A DNA stretch of 64,000 bases, from the NCBI GenBank assembly GCA_020796225.1, contig CM036753.1:5513001-5577000 (forward strand). The letters run 5' to 3'. The notes under the pieces are model-generated. The model did no database searches, was not told the DNA's origin, and saw only the letters and a list, made by a program, of their open reading frames with translations. Shown piece by piece: positions 22,143 through 32,099 of the stretch (its first letter is position 1; every line of letters starts with the position of its first letter). Made by a program: the position numbers and the translations under genes. Source of the DNA: Arion vulgaris. Its lineage: Eukaryota > Mollusca > Gastropoda > Stylommatophora > Arionidae.

Positions 22143-23416
22143 AAGAAGCTTTTTCTGTCTGGGGTATAAAGAAACAAATAAGAACCTGAACAGTTTAGCG
22201 GTGACTGTCCTACTCATGCGGCCATTAAATTCCTCAGGATCATGTCCCCCTCCTACACCGCCCTAAATAGCATCATTACAGTCGGTAAAGACAGTTTAAA
22301 GAAATAAAATTTCAATGAAACATACTCTGAAATTGTTGCCATAACTATTTTCATTTTTCGTTGCAGTTTCTGTAACAAAATGTTTTTAAAAAAAATATTT
22401 GTGTTGTTAGTCCTAACCACCTCCAGATACGATAGGGACATATTATCATTCATTAAGATACACATCCATACATATGGGTTACTGATATGCTTTACGAACA
22501 TAAAATCTCACTTTTTAGTACCACATTTACTTCTTTGTACTGTATCATGCTAGTTAAATCTGAATGACCATAGTGGACGCTTTGTCAGAGTTGATCATTT
22601 GAGTATGGCAGCTGCAGACGCGGAACATCTGGTTTCTGAGAGAGAGAAATTCTGATGGAATGTTAATGACAAAGTTCTTAGCAGGACAAGCTATTGAATA
22701 ATGATGATTGATTGCTGTCTTGTTATTTTCCACAAATATGTTTCTTTTATTTATTAAATTAATTGTGATTTTTCCTTCACATACTGCATGTATTAAATTG
22801 TTGGCTTTAAAATAGCAACTTAAAAACCACTCATCATTTTGAGGTTTGAACCAGTGAGAATACTTAGGTTGTGAAATGTTTACATCACATCTGCGCCCTT
22901 ATGGTATAGCACATTCCATTTCATCTTGAAATTTTATTCCGGTACTCTCTCACTTTACTGTGACAATCTTCCTATTTTTTGCACATCAGTGTCTTACATT
23001 TAAAGTCTGGCGAACAGTTAACTCCAAGAATACGACAAGCTAGTTGACAAACCATTCAGGGAGTAGAAATTGTTCGACAAACCAGCTCACATGTCAAAAT
23101 GTTTTATATGAAACAAAAGTTATTAACAAGAATCAATTTGATCTGTACATACAAGTCTTTAAAAAAATACGACAAGAGGATTTATAAAATAGAACTTTAA
23201 ATTGTGCATATTCTTATATATGAAATAGTAATCTAGTGTTCCATTAATAATAGTATTCTAAAATTCAGTACTTTCAAATCGTGGTTTCAGTTTGCGTATG
23301 CTCAGAGCGCAAGTAATACATTTTTATCACAAGTGTCAATGCGACAGACATTAATTTCTTAAAGATTATTTATATTTTATACTTTCGTTTGTTAGAAAAT
23401 CGTTTTATATCTTGAT
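22143..23416. other. AT-rich DNA, nothing recognised
   Basis: About 1.3 kb without arrays, retrotransposon motifs or Pol III boxes; only short ORFs. Confidence 0.45.
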
Positions 23417-23820
23417 ATGGTACTTTGCGACCTCATGTACTCAACGCACTACATTCATATGTTGACCTCATGTACTCAATGCACTACATTCATATACTTC
23501 TTAATACTGTTTATTCTCATGCTCCATAATATATGTGAATCTATTTTATTATTAATTGTTTTATCTTTTTATTCTGTTTCGAGTTTCTCACATTATTTCA
23601 CATTTTTTTTAAATCACATATTTTCATTTTAGAACAGTTAGTGATTTATTGTGTGATTATATATGTTATGTCTGCCGTTCAAAAAGTCAAAATTCTACGC
23701 TTCTTTTGTATCCTTTGCTTGATAAAGGTCTTTTGTTCGAAACGGCGCTGTATATTGTTTTTGTACTATGAAAAAGTACAGTACTTTGTTTTTACGTGTT
23801 TCGCTATATTTTACACGAGC
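23417..23820 (+). mobile_element. Foldback element FB, diverged half copy
   Basis: Aligns with the spacer and right arm of the 29.4-kb copy: TATGGTACTTTGCGACCTCA (GGCACTTTGCGACCTC there), ACTCAACGCACTACATTC, TTGCTTGATAAAGGTCTTTT, GTTCGAAACGGCGCTG and AGTACTTTGTTTTTACGTGT. A 37-bp piece near 23437 is duplicated. No left arm is visible, so it is an old truncated copy, followed at once by LINE-B. Confidence 0.65.
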
Positions 23821-23839
23821 GACAAAGAATATTAACAGC

Positions 23840-24290
23840 ATTTATTAAAGTGAAAATCATAACGACGGAGATAAGGTTCATGAGAAGAGTTGCAGGAGTA
23901 ATAAGATACAAAGAAATAATAAGAGACAGAATTAGAAATGAAGAAATAAGAAGGAGACTGGATGTTAAACCAGTCATGCAATTCATAAAAGAACAACAGA
24001 TTAAATGGTTTGAACATCTGACAACAATGCCCTGGTATCACCTACCACAGAGAGCCACATAGAAAAAATATAACTAGTACAGAGCAAGAGGAAGGCAACG
24101 CAAAAGATGAAGCGACGACATCAAGAACAGTTTTAATAAAATAAATAACAGCTTACAAAGTGTCTTAAAACAAACACACACGATCACTACATTTCCTACT
24201 CAACTCTTCTATAAAGAAGTAAATGGTGGAAGAGAAGAATAAGAAAGAATATTAAGACGTGGGAATGGAAACTTGGTCTTTATTATATAT
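23840..24290 (+). pseudogene. LINE-B C-terminal fragment
   Basis: The ORF contains ITTEIRFMRRVAGVIRYKEI, DRIRNEEIRRRLDVKPVMQF and IKEQQIKWFEHLTTM. A shifted frame then has RARGRQRKR, a stop and SDDIKNSFNK. The order E-M-R-x-x-R-K-x-x-G-V, R-N-E-x-I-R, Q-x-I-K-W-F-x-H-L and R-A-R-G-R is the post-RT C-terminus seen in the 42-kb copy. Confidence 0.85.
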
Positions 24291-24849
24291 ATATTTCCGT
24301 CTTAAAGATAAAAAAACCCATTGCGCTAAGATTAGCAAGAAACAAAAGTAATTATTTCGTCTGATGTTGTAATAGTGCTAGGAAACAATGATGATAAATT
24401 TACAAATTCTGATATCACGGAACATCTTATCAACAAGATAACTGCAGGGTGAGAAATGTTGATTAGAGATATCAAAGAGTAATATACATGAAATATCTGC
24501 ACATAAATATGACAGTAATAGACAACAGCAAACACAAAAACTACACATAAAGACAATAAATTAAAAGATAACTAAAAAATATGAGATATAGTTCGATATT
24601 TAATTTCGTTTTAGATTAGAGACAAAGAACTTGCAGCCACATGCCCAGAGGTCACATCTGACCCGTTGCATTGTTTTAACAGGTTCTTGCTGACATGACT
24701 CAGCACTGACGGCCTTCCATTTGGACAATCACACATGACGATATGATGTAGGATATGTTAATAGAAGTGGTACCATCGTGATCAGTGTTGTTGGTGGAGG
24801 CCAGACATTTTTTTCCCGGATAAATCATGGTTTTGGGTTGCTTATTTTT
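24291..24849. other. No recognised feature
   Basis: AT-rich sequence with no repeat or motif match found. Confidence 0.4.
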
Positions 24850-25048
24850 TTTCCCGATCCAGAAGCACTTGAGCTTTTCAGCTCTTCGGCTCGGTGCCAT
24901 GGACATCGTAACCCTACGGTTCGGTGCCACGAACACCGTAAATCTGGGAATCTGTGGCTTTTCTGCCATCCCGCGGAATTGAACCCGCACACACAGAGGG
25001 ATAGTCACCCGTAGTCAACGCGCTACGAACACGCTGGGCAGACGGGAA
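24850..25048 (-). mobile_element. tRNA-derived SINE S3, copy 2
   Basis: Nearly identical to the 4.07-4.26 kb copy. Minus strand: CCGTCTGCCCAGCGTGTTCG, TAGCGCGTTG (A-box region), GCGGGTTCAATTCCGCGGGA (B box), CGGTGTTCGTGGCACCGAAC and TGCTTCTGGATCGGGA with an A-rich 3' flank. The high identity suggests a fairly young family. Confidence 0.88.
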
Positions 25049-25289
25049 TATTTTAATGTATAAATACACGTTATATATTATTTTGGTGGGTCGGCCTACT
25101 GTCCCTTAATGACGAGCCGCCACTGAGTGGTACTATTAAGTGGGATTTTCTGTTGGTAAAATGTATCAATAGCCAATGTGTAGCAGTTGGATAATATACT
25201 TGCATTCACTAGGGTTGGAACAGATTCAGAATAATACTGACTTGATTTGAAGATATATATGAATAATAAAATTTCCCTTAGTCTTGACG

Positions 25290-25450
25290 GACCTTAGGTT
25301 ATGAAGTGCTTGCCACTTCACATTTCTAGGTCCTAGTATGCAGGAGGTAGGGAGTTACTTCCTTTTCTCACGTATGAAACATCGGTGAGGATTGAACTGA
25401 CAACCCTTTTGTGTCCCAGTCCATAGGCGAACGTTTATGCATTACGTGAA
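25290..25450 (-). mobile_element. tRNA-derived SINE S5, minus-strand copy
   Basis: Minus strand: GATTCACGTAATGCATAAAC, GTTCGCCTATGGACTGGGAC, B-box-like CAGTTCAATCCTCACC, TACGTGAGAAAAGGAAGTAA, CCTACCTCCTGCATACTAGG and AAATGTGAAGTGG. Confidence 0.7.
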
Positions 25451-25574
25451 TCCGTCCCACAGATTTGAAGATATGGAACTAATGTGTGCAGATCTCAGAC
25501 AACCATCGTAAAGGCTCAGTGACTCATGACACGATGATCCACTTAACCATGAACATTTGAGCACATTCCTAGAG

Positions 25575-25856
25575 TATAATAAGGACAACATGATCAGCAG
25601 GAAATCGTATGGCGAGGAATGAGCATAGTTAACCATATTTTGACTGTTGTATCATTGAACAACAAGAAATCTTGTGGCGAGGAATGCGTGCAGTGAACCC
25701 TACTTTGACTGCTGTATCATTGAGCAGCAGGTAATCGTGTGGCGGGGAATGCGCGCAATGAATCCTACATTGATTGATGTACCATTGAGCAGCAGGCAAT
25801 CGTGTGGCGGGGAATGCGCGCAATGAATCCTCTCTTGATTGATGTATTATTGAGCA
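25575..25856. repeat. 65-bp minisatellite, about 4 copies
   Basis: Units contain ATTGAGCAGCAGGTAATCGT, GTGGCGGGGAATGCGCGCAA and TGAATCCTAC. The left copies are more diverged. Minus-strand ORFs are repeat translations. Confidence 0.85.
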
Positions 25857-26082
25857 AGCACATAAAGCCTCGCTAAAGTATCTACACAATCTTGATGCAG
25901 CCCAAAACCCACTGTGCTGGTCATGTAGTTTGCTAACAACATTATTCCTTTTTGATAATCTGCAGAGAGATAAAAGGCTACATGATGGCTGAATCGTTGA
26001 ACGACACTCTCAATACTGTGAGTATAAACACTGACACGTGGGAGGCTGCTGGGCAAGATCAAACTGCTTGTACATTACTTTT

Positions 26083-26466
26083 AGCTAAACACGTAAACAC
26101 AAAGTACTACAGTTTTACAAAATACATAAACAGTGACGATAAACAGCAACGTTTCGACCAAAAGGCCTTTATCAAGCAAACAACACAACAAGAATGACGA
26201 ATTTCGAGGAACACTACAAATGGACGATTACATGGAAACATAAACCTATCTAATGGATTAGATAGGTTATGTTTCCCATGTAATCGTCCATTTGTAGTGT
26301 TCCTCGAAATTCGTCATTCTTGTTGTATTGTTTGCTGATAAAGGCCTTTTGGTCGAAACGTTGCTGTTTATCGTCACTGTTTATGTATTTTGTAAAACTG
26401 TAGTACTTTGTGTTTACGTGTTTAGTTATTTTTCAAAGTTTTACTGCAGCCTCCACCTTTTTTCGA
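26083..26466. mobile_element. Foldback element FB, 384-bp copy with 12-bp TSD
   Basis: Direct repeats TACATTACTTTT lie at 26071-26082 and 26467-26478. Arms of about 170 bp (26083-26253 and 26256-26428) are almost perfect inverted repeats around ATGGAT, starting AGCTAAACACGTAAACACAA and ending in GTGTTTACGTGTTTAG. A right-hand tail of about 38 bp (26429-26466, TCAAAGTTTTACTGCAGCCT...) has no partner on the left. Each arm carries CTTGATAA or CTGATAA, AGGCC...GGTCGAAACG and CGTC, which resembles a hammerhead core. There is no ORF beyond arm translations. Confidence 0.9.
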
Positions 26467-26604
26467 TACATTACTTTTCCACGATGCAGTGATTGGTGAA
26501 ACATCAGCACAGAAGCTGACATCTAACAGTTGCAAAACATTATTTGTCAGCTTGTTCTCCAGTTACCAAAAGAGCGGTAGCCATTAAAAAACAAAATCTT
26601 ATCG

Positions 26605-26815
26605 CGTTCGTTCTTATTAACCAAGTTAACCACACTTTGTGATCTGTGTGGTTTGCGTTGAGAAAATGAGTACGTTGCCAAACCGTTAGAACTTTACAGC
26701 ATGTATTTAATTGGAATTTCCGCCAAAGTATATGCATAATATCTAACATGACATACATTTGTACAGACGGGGGGAACTGCAAGCTTTTACAAACAGACAA
26801 ACCTTGTTTTCAAGT
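26605..26815 (+). mobile_element. SINE-like repeat S6, copy 3
   Basis: Reads TTAACCAAGTTAACCACACT, TGTGATCTGTGTGGTTTGCG, TTTCCGCCAAAGTATATGCA and CATTTGTACAGACGGGGGGA, matching 12.7 and 10.95 kb. Its B-box region is more diverged. Confidence 0.65.
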
Positions 26816-26824
26816 ATCACACAT

Positions 26825-26890
26825 TGTTAGTGGAACTTCTGTCCGAATGGGTTAGATGCGGGCGACCCGCGTTCAATCGCCGGTAAAGTC
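26825..26890 (+). mobile_element. Degenerate tRNA-like SINE head
   Basis: The A-box-like TGTCCGAATGGGTTAG and B-box-like GCGTTCAATCGCC are 20-30 bp apart, with TGCGGGCGACCCGC between them forming a strong hairpin. No second copy was found in the window. Confidence 0.4.
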
Positions 26891-26944
26891 AATTAGTTTT
26901 GGGAATACAGAAAAATGCTAACCCGAACCGAGCCACATCCAACT

Positions 26945-27215
26945 CTAGATAACTTTATTCGTCATCTTCTTCTTCACCCTTCGACCCTAGGGAGACATAG
27001 GTCAGCAACGAAGGCCTTCTAAGCCCTTCTATCCAAGGTCATCTTTTCCAGATCTTCCCACTCTCTTCCCAATTTCTTGCCGGTAGCCCGATTTCCTTTC
27101 GAATTTCATCGGGTTGCTTCATAATCCCCTCCTTGTGGTGTTCTTCTTCTTTCTCGGGTGCCGAGCTATGCATTTTCTTGGTTGTGGTTTCTGTAGCTAT
27201 CTAGTGTTTTTTACC
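26945..27215 (-). pseudogene. LINE-F C-terminal fragment
   Basis: The minus strand around 27110-26950 encodes, across frames, a W-E-x-x-G-K-x-W-K-like block, then LDRRAW/WIEGL, and finally a FVADLCPS-like end before GEEEDDE and a stop. W-x-x-M-x-x-D-R-x-x-W-R-x-F-V-A-x-L-C is a common LINE C-terminal pattern. Frames shift at least twice. The call rests on motif order by eye. Confidence 0.55.
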
Positions 27216-27224
27216 GGTTGTGGT

Positions 27225-27370
27225 AGCTAGACCCATGCCTTACCTCCTCAGCCGTCTCTTCCGACATGCGTAGCAGGTAACAGTGGTTCTGTTCCTTACA
27301 CTCCTAATTTGAGCTCCGGTAACCACTCGGGCGACATAGATATTCAATGAAGTAGAAGGATGTTGGTCCT

Positions 27371-27403
<33 letters not shown>
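27225..27403 (+). mobile_element. S2-like repeat end followed by (CAAT)n tail
   Basis: CCGTCTCTTCCGACATGCGT, AGCAGGTAACAGTGGTTCTG and GGTAACCACTCGGGCGACAT match the divergent S2 copy at 53.9-54.05 kb. After GTTGGTCCTATCAATC the sequence becomes pure (CAAT)n at 27371-27403, like the S1 tail (GATGGTCC then AATC repeats). This may be a chimera or two adjacent insertions. Confidence 0.5.
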
Positions 27404-28059
27404 CTAGCCTTGTTGTGTCCAAGATTCACATCCGTATGTAAGAACTGGCTCTACATAGAACTGCAATATTATCTGTCTCACTTTCTATGTTACACTTATA
27501 CAACACATGTTTTCTATTTCCCATAAATCTGACACAGATTGCTTGATTCAACATTATGAATAGAGAAACATGAATAGAAAGATTCTATGTAAACATTCAA
27601 TGTCTACATTCAATGTCTACATTCAATGTTGTCAATGTAAATGAGGTCAAGTTGCGGGAGCTTTCATGAACTTCGCGAGACCAGATTCTGAATTTCGAGT
27701 TGCGAGAGCAAACATGTCAGAACTACGGTAATATTAATTTTGTTGAAAGACTCAACCACATATATACATTTTACCACACACACACTATTGTTTAAGGTCA
27801 ATAAGGAAAGAGGTCAGGTCATGTGCTGACCTAGTTTGTTGTATCCAGTTGGAAGTTAGCACAGAAATACAGGCTGTGCTTGAGGTTATGCTGTGCTGTT
27901 CTTTAAATCTAAACTTCGACCTCCATTCTTAGTTTGGTTTCATTCTTGTGTAGAGTTTTATTTGTTATTTCTGTGCTTCTATCTTTCATTTCTCTCTATA
28001 TCTACCATACCATCACTCTTCTCATATCTTCTTCCAGTTAGTTTCCATAAATCTCTCCA
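27404..28059. other. No recognised feature
   Basis: AT-rich. A short ATTCAATGTCTAC triplication lies at about 27594-27628. Confidence 0.4.
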
Positions 28060-28360
28060 TCTTTCTATATCTTCTCTCACTCCTTCATGACTATACCTTT
28101 CGCTCTTCACCTTCCTTCCTGCATCTTACCACTTTCCTTTCTAGGTCTTCCCTATATATTCCCTCCTCCTTTAGCTTTCCTTCTTTCTCCCTCCTCCATC
28201 ATTATATCTTTCCCATCTTTCTTCATCTTCCGTTCTCTCTCCCTTAATCTTCCCCCATTCTTCCCTAACTCTTCCCATTCTTCTCTAAATCTTCCCTCTA
28301 CATCCCTATTTATTCCCTCCTCTCTTCCTTTAGCTTCCCTACCTTCTCCCTATATATTTC
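28060..28360. repeat. Pyrimidine-rich tract
   Basis: Plus strand dominated by TTCC, CTCC and TTCT motifs for about 300 bp. The overlapping Leu/Ser/Pro-rich ORF is compositional. Confidence 0.75.
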
Positions 28361-28785
28361 TGTGAATTAGTTGTATTTATTGCTGCAGTGTAGATCATAC
28401 ATGGATGTGAATTAGTGAATTAGTTGTATTTATTGCTGCAGTGTAGATCATACATGGATGTGAATTAGTGAATAAGTTGTATTTATTGTTGCAGTGTAGA
28501 TCATACATGGATGTGAATTAATGAATTAGTTGTATTTATTGTTGCAGTGTAGATCATACATGGATGTGAATTAGTGAATTAATTGTATTATTGTTGCAGT
28601 GTAGATCATACATGGATGTGAATTAGTGAATTAATTGTATTTATTGTTGCAGTGTAGATCATACATGGATGTGAATTAGTGAATTAATTGTATTATTGTT
28701 GCAGTGTAGATCATACATGGATGTGAATTAGTGAATAAGTTGTATTTATTGCTGCAGTGTAGATCATACATGGATGTGAATTTTG
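28361..28785. repeat. 53-bp minisatellite, about 8 copies
   Basis: Unit: GTGAATTAGTTGTATTTATT, GTTGCAGTGTAGATCATACA and TGGATGTGAATTA. The units are highly homogeneous, so expansion is recent. Some units lack one T of TATTTATT. Confidence 0.95.
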
Positions 28786-28868
28786 TGACGTTGATAACAA
28801 TGAAGTTCATAGGGTGATAATATTGACGTGAATGCTTGAATTCATTGTTAACTTAATTAATACTTGTT

Positions 28869-29308
28869 GAGTGATTGATTGATATGACCATCATCATTGC
28901 ACTTCGATGAGTAACCATGTGTGTTCCGATATCTTTCTTACACAGAAAGATATCAGCTGCAGTGCACGAACACGTAGCACCGGCGAGGGTTTTCAATGTA
29001 ATTTTGAAAATGATACAGATATTTTGAGGGATTTTATTTTAAATCTTTTTCTAATGAATTTTTCCCTGGCATCGACTTTCCAGCCTGCTCTTCTCGATTC
29101 TTGAACTGCCATGGTTCTTTTTCGTGCTCAAATTGAACACAGGACCTACGTTTTATCGTCCGTCTCCGATAGGACTTGAAGCTCGATCTCACCTACACTG
29201 AGATCAGGGTTCTCTGGAAAAATATCCAGATGGCTTCACAAGGGAGCGAACAAGTTACCTTTGGCACGAGAGACGAGCACCTAACCTCTACGCTACAGAG
29301 ATCCCTAG
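28869..29308 (-). mobile_element. SINE S1, full-length copy with 12-bp TSD
   Basis: Direct repeat TTAATACTTGTT lies at 28857-28868 and 29309-29320. On the minus strand it starts GGGATCTCTGTAGCGTAGAG (A box TAGCGTAGAGG), then has CTTGTTCGCTCCC (B box), TCAGTGTAGGTGAGATCGAG, CCTATCGGAGACGGACGATA, CGAAGTGCAATGATGATGGT and a (CAAT)n tail. At 440 bp it is the most complete S1 copy and fixes both ends of the family. Confidence 0.9.
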
Positions 29309-29367
29309 TTAATACTTGTTACCTTGCCCTAATACTGGCAGAACTGTCGGCTGGCATAGTCTATATG

Positions 29368-30108
29368 AAAAAGGTGGAGGCTGCAGTAAAACTTTGAAAA
29401 ATAGCTAAACACGTAAACACAAAGTACTACAGTTTACAAAATACATAAACAGTGACGATAAACAGCAACGTTTCGACCAAAGGCCTTTATCAAGCAAACA
29501 ACACAACAAGAATGACGAATTTCGAGAACACTCAAATGGACGATTACATGTGGAAACATAAACCTATCTAATGAAAATCTGGGAATAAAACGAACAACGA
29601 AATGAGTGCAACACAAAAACCGAAAGTGGAAAAAAAGAGAAACAATAAACAATATAGTGGATAAATGACACATATATGGAGCAAACACACATATAGATAA
29701 CAAGGCCCTGGAGAACCGTTTTATTTCATTCTATGGCACTTTGCGACCTCTTGGACTCAACGCATTACATTCCTATGCTTCTTAGTACTGTCTTATCTCG
29801 TGCCTTGTTATCTATATGTGTGTTTGCTCCATATATGTGTCATTTATCCACTATATTGTTTATTGTTTTCTTCTTTTCCACTTTCGGTTTTTTGTGTTGC
29901 ACTCATTTCGTTGTTCGTTTTATTCCCAGATTTTCATCAGATAGGTTTATGTTTCCACATGTAATCGTCCATTTGTTGTGTTCCTCGAAATTCGTCATTC
30001 TTGTTGTGTTGTTTGCTTGATAAAGGCCCTTTGGTCGAAACGTTGCTGTTTATCGTCACTGTTTATGTATTTTGTAAAACTGTAGTACTTTGTGTTTACG
30101 TGTTTAGC
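29368..30108. mobile_element. Foldback element FB, 741-bp copy with 13-bp TSD
   Basis: Direct repeats CATAGTCTATATG lie at 29355-29367 and 30109-30121. It has a left tail of about 36 bp (GTGGAGGCTGCAGTAAAACT...), a left arm 29403-29705, a spacer of about 97 bp (29706-29802, TGGCACTTTGCGACCTC...) and a right arm 29803-30108. The arms are near-perfect inverted repeats, and each carries a hammerhead-like core (right arm 30017-30057). The insertion interrupts the 46/49-bp satellite, whose units contain the target motif. ORFs inside are arm translations. Confidence 0.9.
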
Positions 30109-30675
30109 CATAGTCTATATGCAATGTTACAACAGAACTGTCGGTGGGCATAGTCTATACTCTAGTCTATATGGCAGTAGTGAGAACCGAAATAGGCTAT
30201 AGGCAATGTTGCAATAGAACTGACAGTAGTGAGAACCGCCATATTCTATATGCAATGTTACAACAGAACTGACAGTAGTGAGAACCGTAGTCTATATGCA
30301 ATATTACAACAGAACTGGTAGTAGTGAGAACCGCCATAGTCTATGTGCAATGTTACAACAGAACTGACAGTAGTGAGAACCGTAGTCTATATGCAATATT
30401 ACAACAGAACTGGTAGTAGTGAGAACCGACATAGTCTATATGCAATATTACAACAGAACTGACAGTAGTGAGAACCGTAGTCTATATGCAATATTACAAC
30501 AGAACTGGTAGTAGTGAGAACCGACATAGTCTATATGCAATATTACAACAGAACTGGCAGTAGTGGCAACCGTAGTCTATATGCAATGTTACAACAGAAC
30601 TGGCAGTAGTGACAACCGACATATTCTATATGCAATGTTACAACAGAACTGGTAGTAGTGAGAACCGACATAGTT
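30109..30675. repeat. 46/49-bp satellite with dimeric higher-order structure
   Basis: Two unit types alternate. One is 46 bp (GTAGTCTATATGCAATATTA...GGTAGTAGTGAGAACC). The other is 49 bp, with an extra ACAT or CCAT and GACAGTAG instead of GGTAGTAG. Together they give a period of about 95 bp for roughly four dimers before order decays. A few units lie left of the FB insertion (29330-29367). Confidence 0.85.
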
Positions 30676-31184
30676 AACCCTTTCGTTCTTCTGTGCAGAT
30701 ATACTGGCTCACGGTATGTTTTAAAGAGACACAAAGTCATTATACATTACAATATAAAGGAGTCCGTACGTAAACAAAATTGTCAGTCAAAGGGTTAAGT
30801 ATGTATATTATTTTATTATCTCTCGTAAATAGCAGAGTTCGCTTCGTGAATCATGTATTCTGTAGTATGCTCAATTGTAAAAATGGTTCGTTGAATTCTT
30901 GCTCTAGTCAAGCACTGTAGTTTGTTGTTCCCAGCGCAATGTTCCGTGTCGAAGATACACCTTTCACAAGGATTCTACATGCTATCCTGTGTTTGTTGTT
31001 CCCAGCGCAATGTTCCGTGTCAAGATACAATTTCATTGTTCTTGACGTGTTTTCCCAAGTTTTTCTTGATTTCCTTTCTCTTGTCATTCCGTTGTTCTTC
31101 CTGTTCTTGTACTTCCAACGTTTTCTGACATCATCGGCGTATATATTTCTAAAGTAGTTAGTGATCAATTGAAATCTTTGTACT
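30676..31184. other. No recognised repeat family; one short duplication
   Basis: TTGTTGTTCCCAGCGCAATG followed by TTCCGTGTC is repeated at 30922 and 30991, about 69 bp apart. The rest is unassigned. Confidence 0.5.
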
Positions 31185-31566
31185 GGTCTCTCTTGCGTAG
31201 AGGTTAGATGCGAGCATCGCGTTCCAAAAGTACTCAGTTCGCTCCTTCGTGGAGCCATCGGGATATTTTCCAGACATGCCTGATCTCATTGTAGGTGAGA
31301 TCGAGTTCCTAGTTCTATCGGAGATGGACGATAAAACGTAGATCCCGTATTCAAGTTGAGAAAGTCATTAGATAAATTCTACACAATATTTTCACCATCT
31401 TCTAAACTACATCGGGGACCCTCGTCGATGCTACGGAGTTCGTGCACAGCCGCTGAGATCTTCCTTAGTAAGAAAAAGATTGGAGCATATATAGTTTTAC
31501 TCACCGAAGTGCAATGATGATGGTCCTATTAACCAACCAATCAATAAATTAATCAATCAATCAAGC
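31185..31566 (+). mobile_element. SINE S1, near full-length plus-strand copy
   Basis: Head GGTCTCTCTTGCGTAGAGGT (A box), CAGTTCGCTCC (B box), then CCTGATCTCATTGTAGGTGA, ATCGGAGATGGACGATAAAA, GCTACGGAGTTCGTGCACAG, CACCGAAGTGCAATGATGAT and a degenerate AATC tail. It is about 60 bp shorter than the 28.9-kb copy, mainly in the middle. Confidence 0.88.
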
Positions 31567-31684
31567 TAATATCTGATTAAAAAGCTTCCTCTATAACTTA
31601 TCAACTACTAGTGGTGTAATCCTTAAGACTAGTAAGTGAATGTGTGTGTGACATGGTTCGTTATTCAGCCTATACAGAGCCAAC

Positions 31685-32025
31685 TATAAACTTATGGGCC
31701 TTCGGACTCAGGTAAGAATTATGGGAAATTAGACCCCAACTACACCAAGTGACCTCGCATTCTAGTATTGGTGTATATAGATGAATTCATTTTAAAATCA
31801 GCAAAAATGATAAATCGAAGTTATATTATGCAACAAGTTAAGTATCAATATTATGAATATTTTTTCACCAATAAATAACCATAGACTCACATAATTTAGT
31901 AAAATTGAAAAAACACTTGCAGTGTTCTATCAAACATCTATATTTTCCGGCCCTCTTTTGTGATCTAGGTCAGGAAACCTCCAGTCACTTGTCTGGCCTA
32001 GTTATCTAGAGTTGGCTGTGGCCTA
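31685..32025 (+). mobile_element. Dispersed repeat R1, copy 2
   Basis: CCTTCGGACTCAGGTAAGAA, GTGACCTCGCATTCTAGTAT, TTCATTTTAAAATCAGC, ATTTTTTCACCAATAAATAA and CTTGCAGTGTTCTATCAAAC match the 3.2-, 44.3- and 60.7-kb copies. Confidence 0.78.
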
Positions 32026-32061
32026 TAGCATCATTAAAATTGTTCTAAATGTGTATTGCAG

Positions 32062-32099
32062 ATGAAAAAACAAAAGGAAAAGAGGAAGACCCTTTTCAG
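32062..32099 (+). other. Candidate 38-bp exon between strong splice-like sites
   Basis: GTGTATTGCAG precedes and GGTAAGAATTTT follows a 38-bp segment that starts ATGAAAAAACAAAAGG and reads without stops in two frames. Both sites match animal splice consensus well, but no neighbouring exon is recognised, so chance is likely. Confidence 0.15.

Noticed and set aside
28087..28365. Leu/Pro/Ser-rich secreted-protein-like ORF
   Set aside because: It is a 300-bp pyrimidine tract; composition alone explains it.
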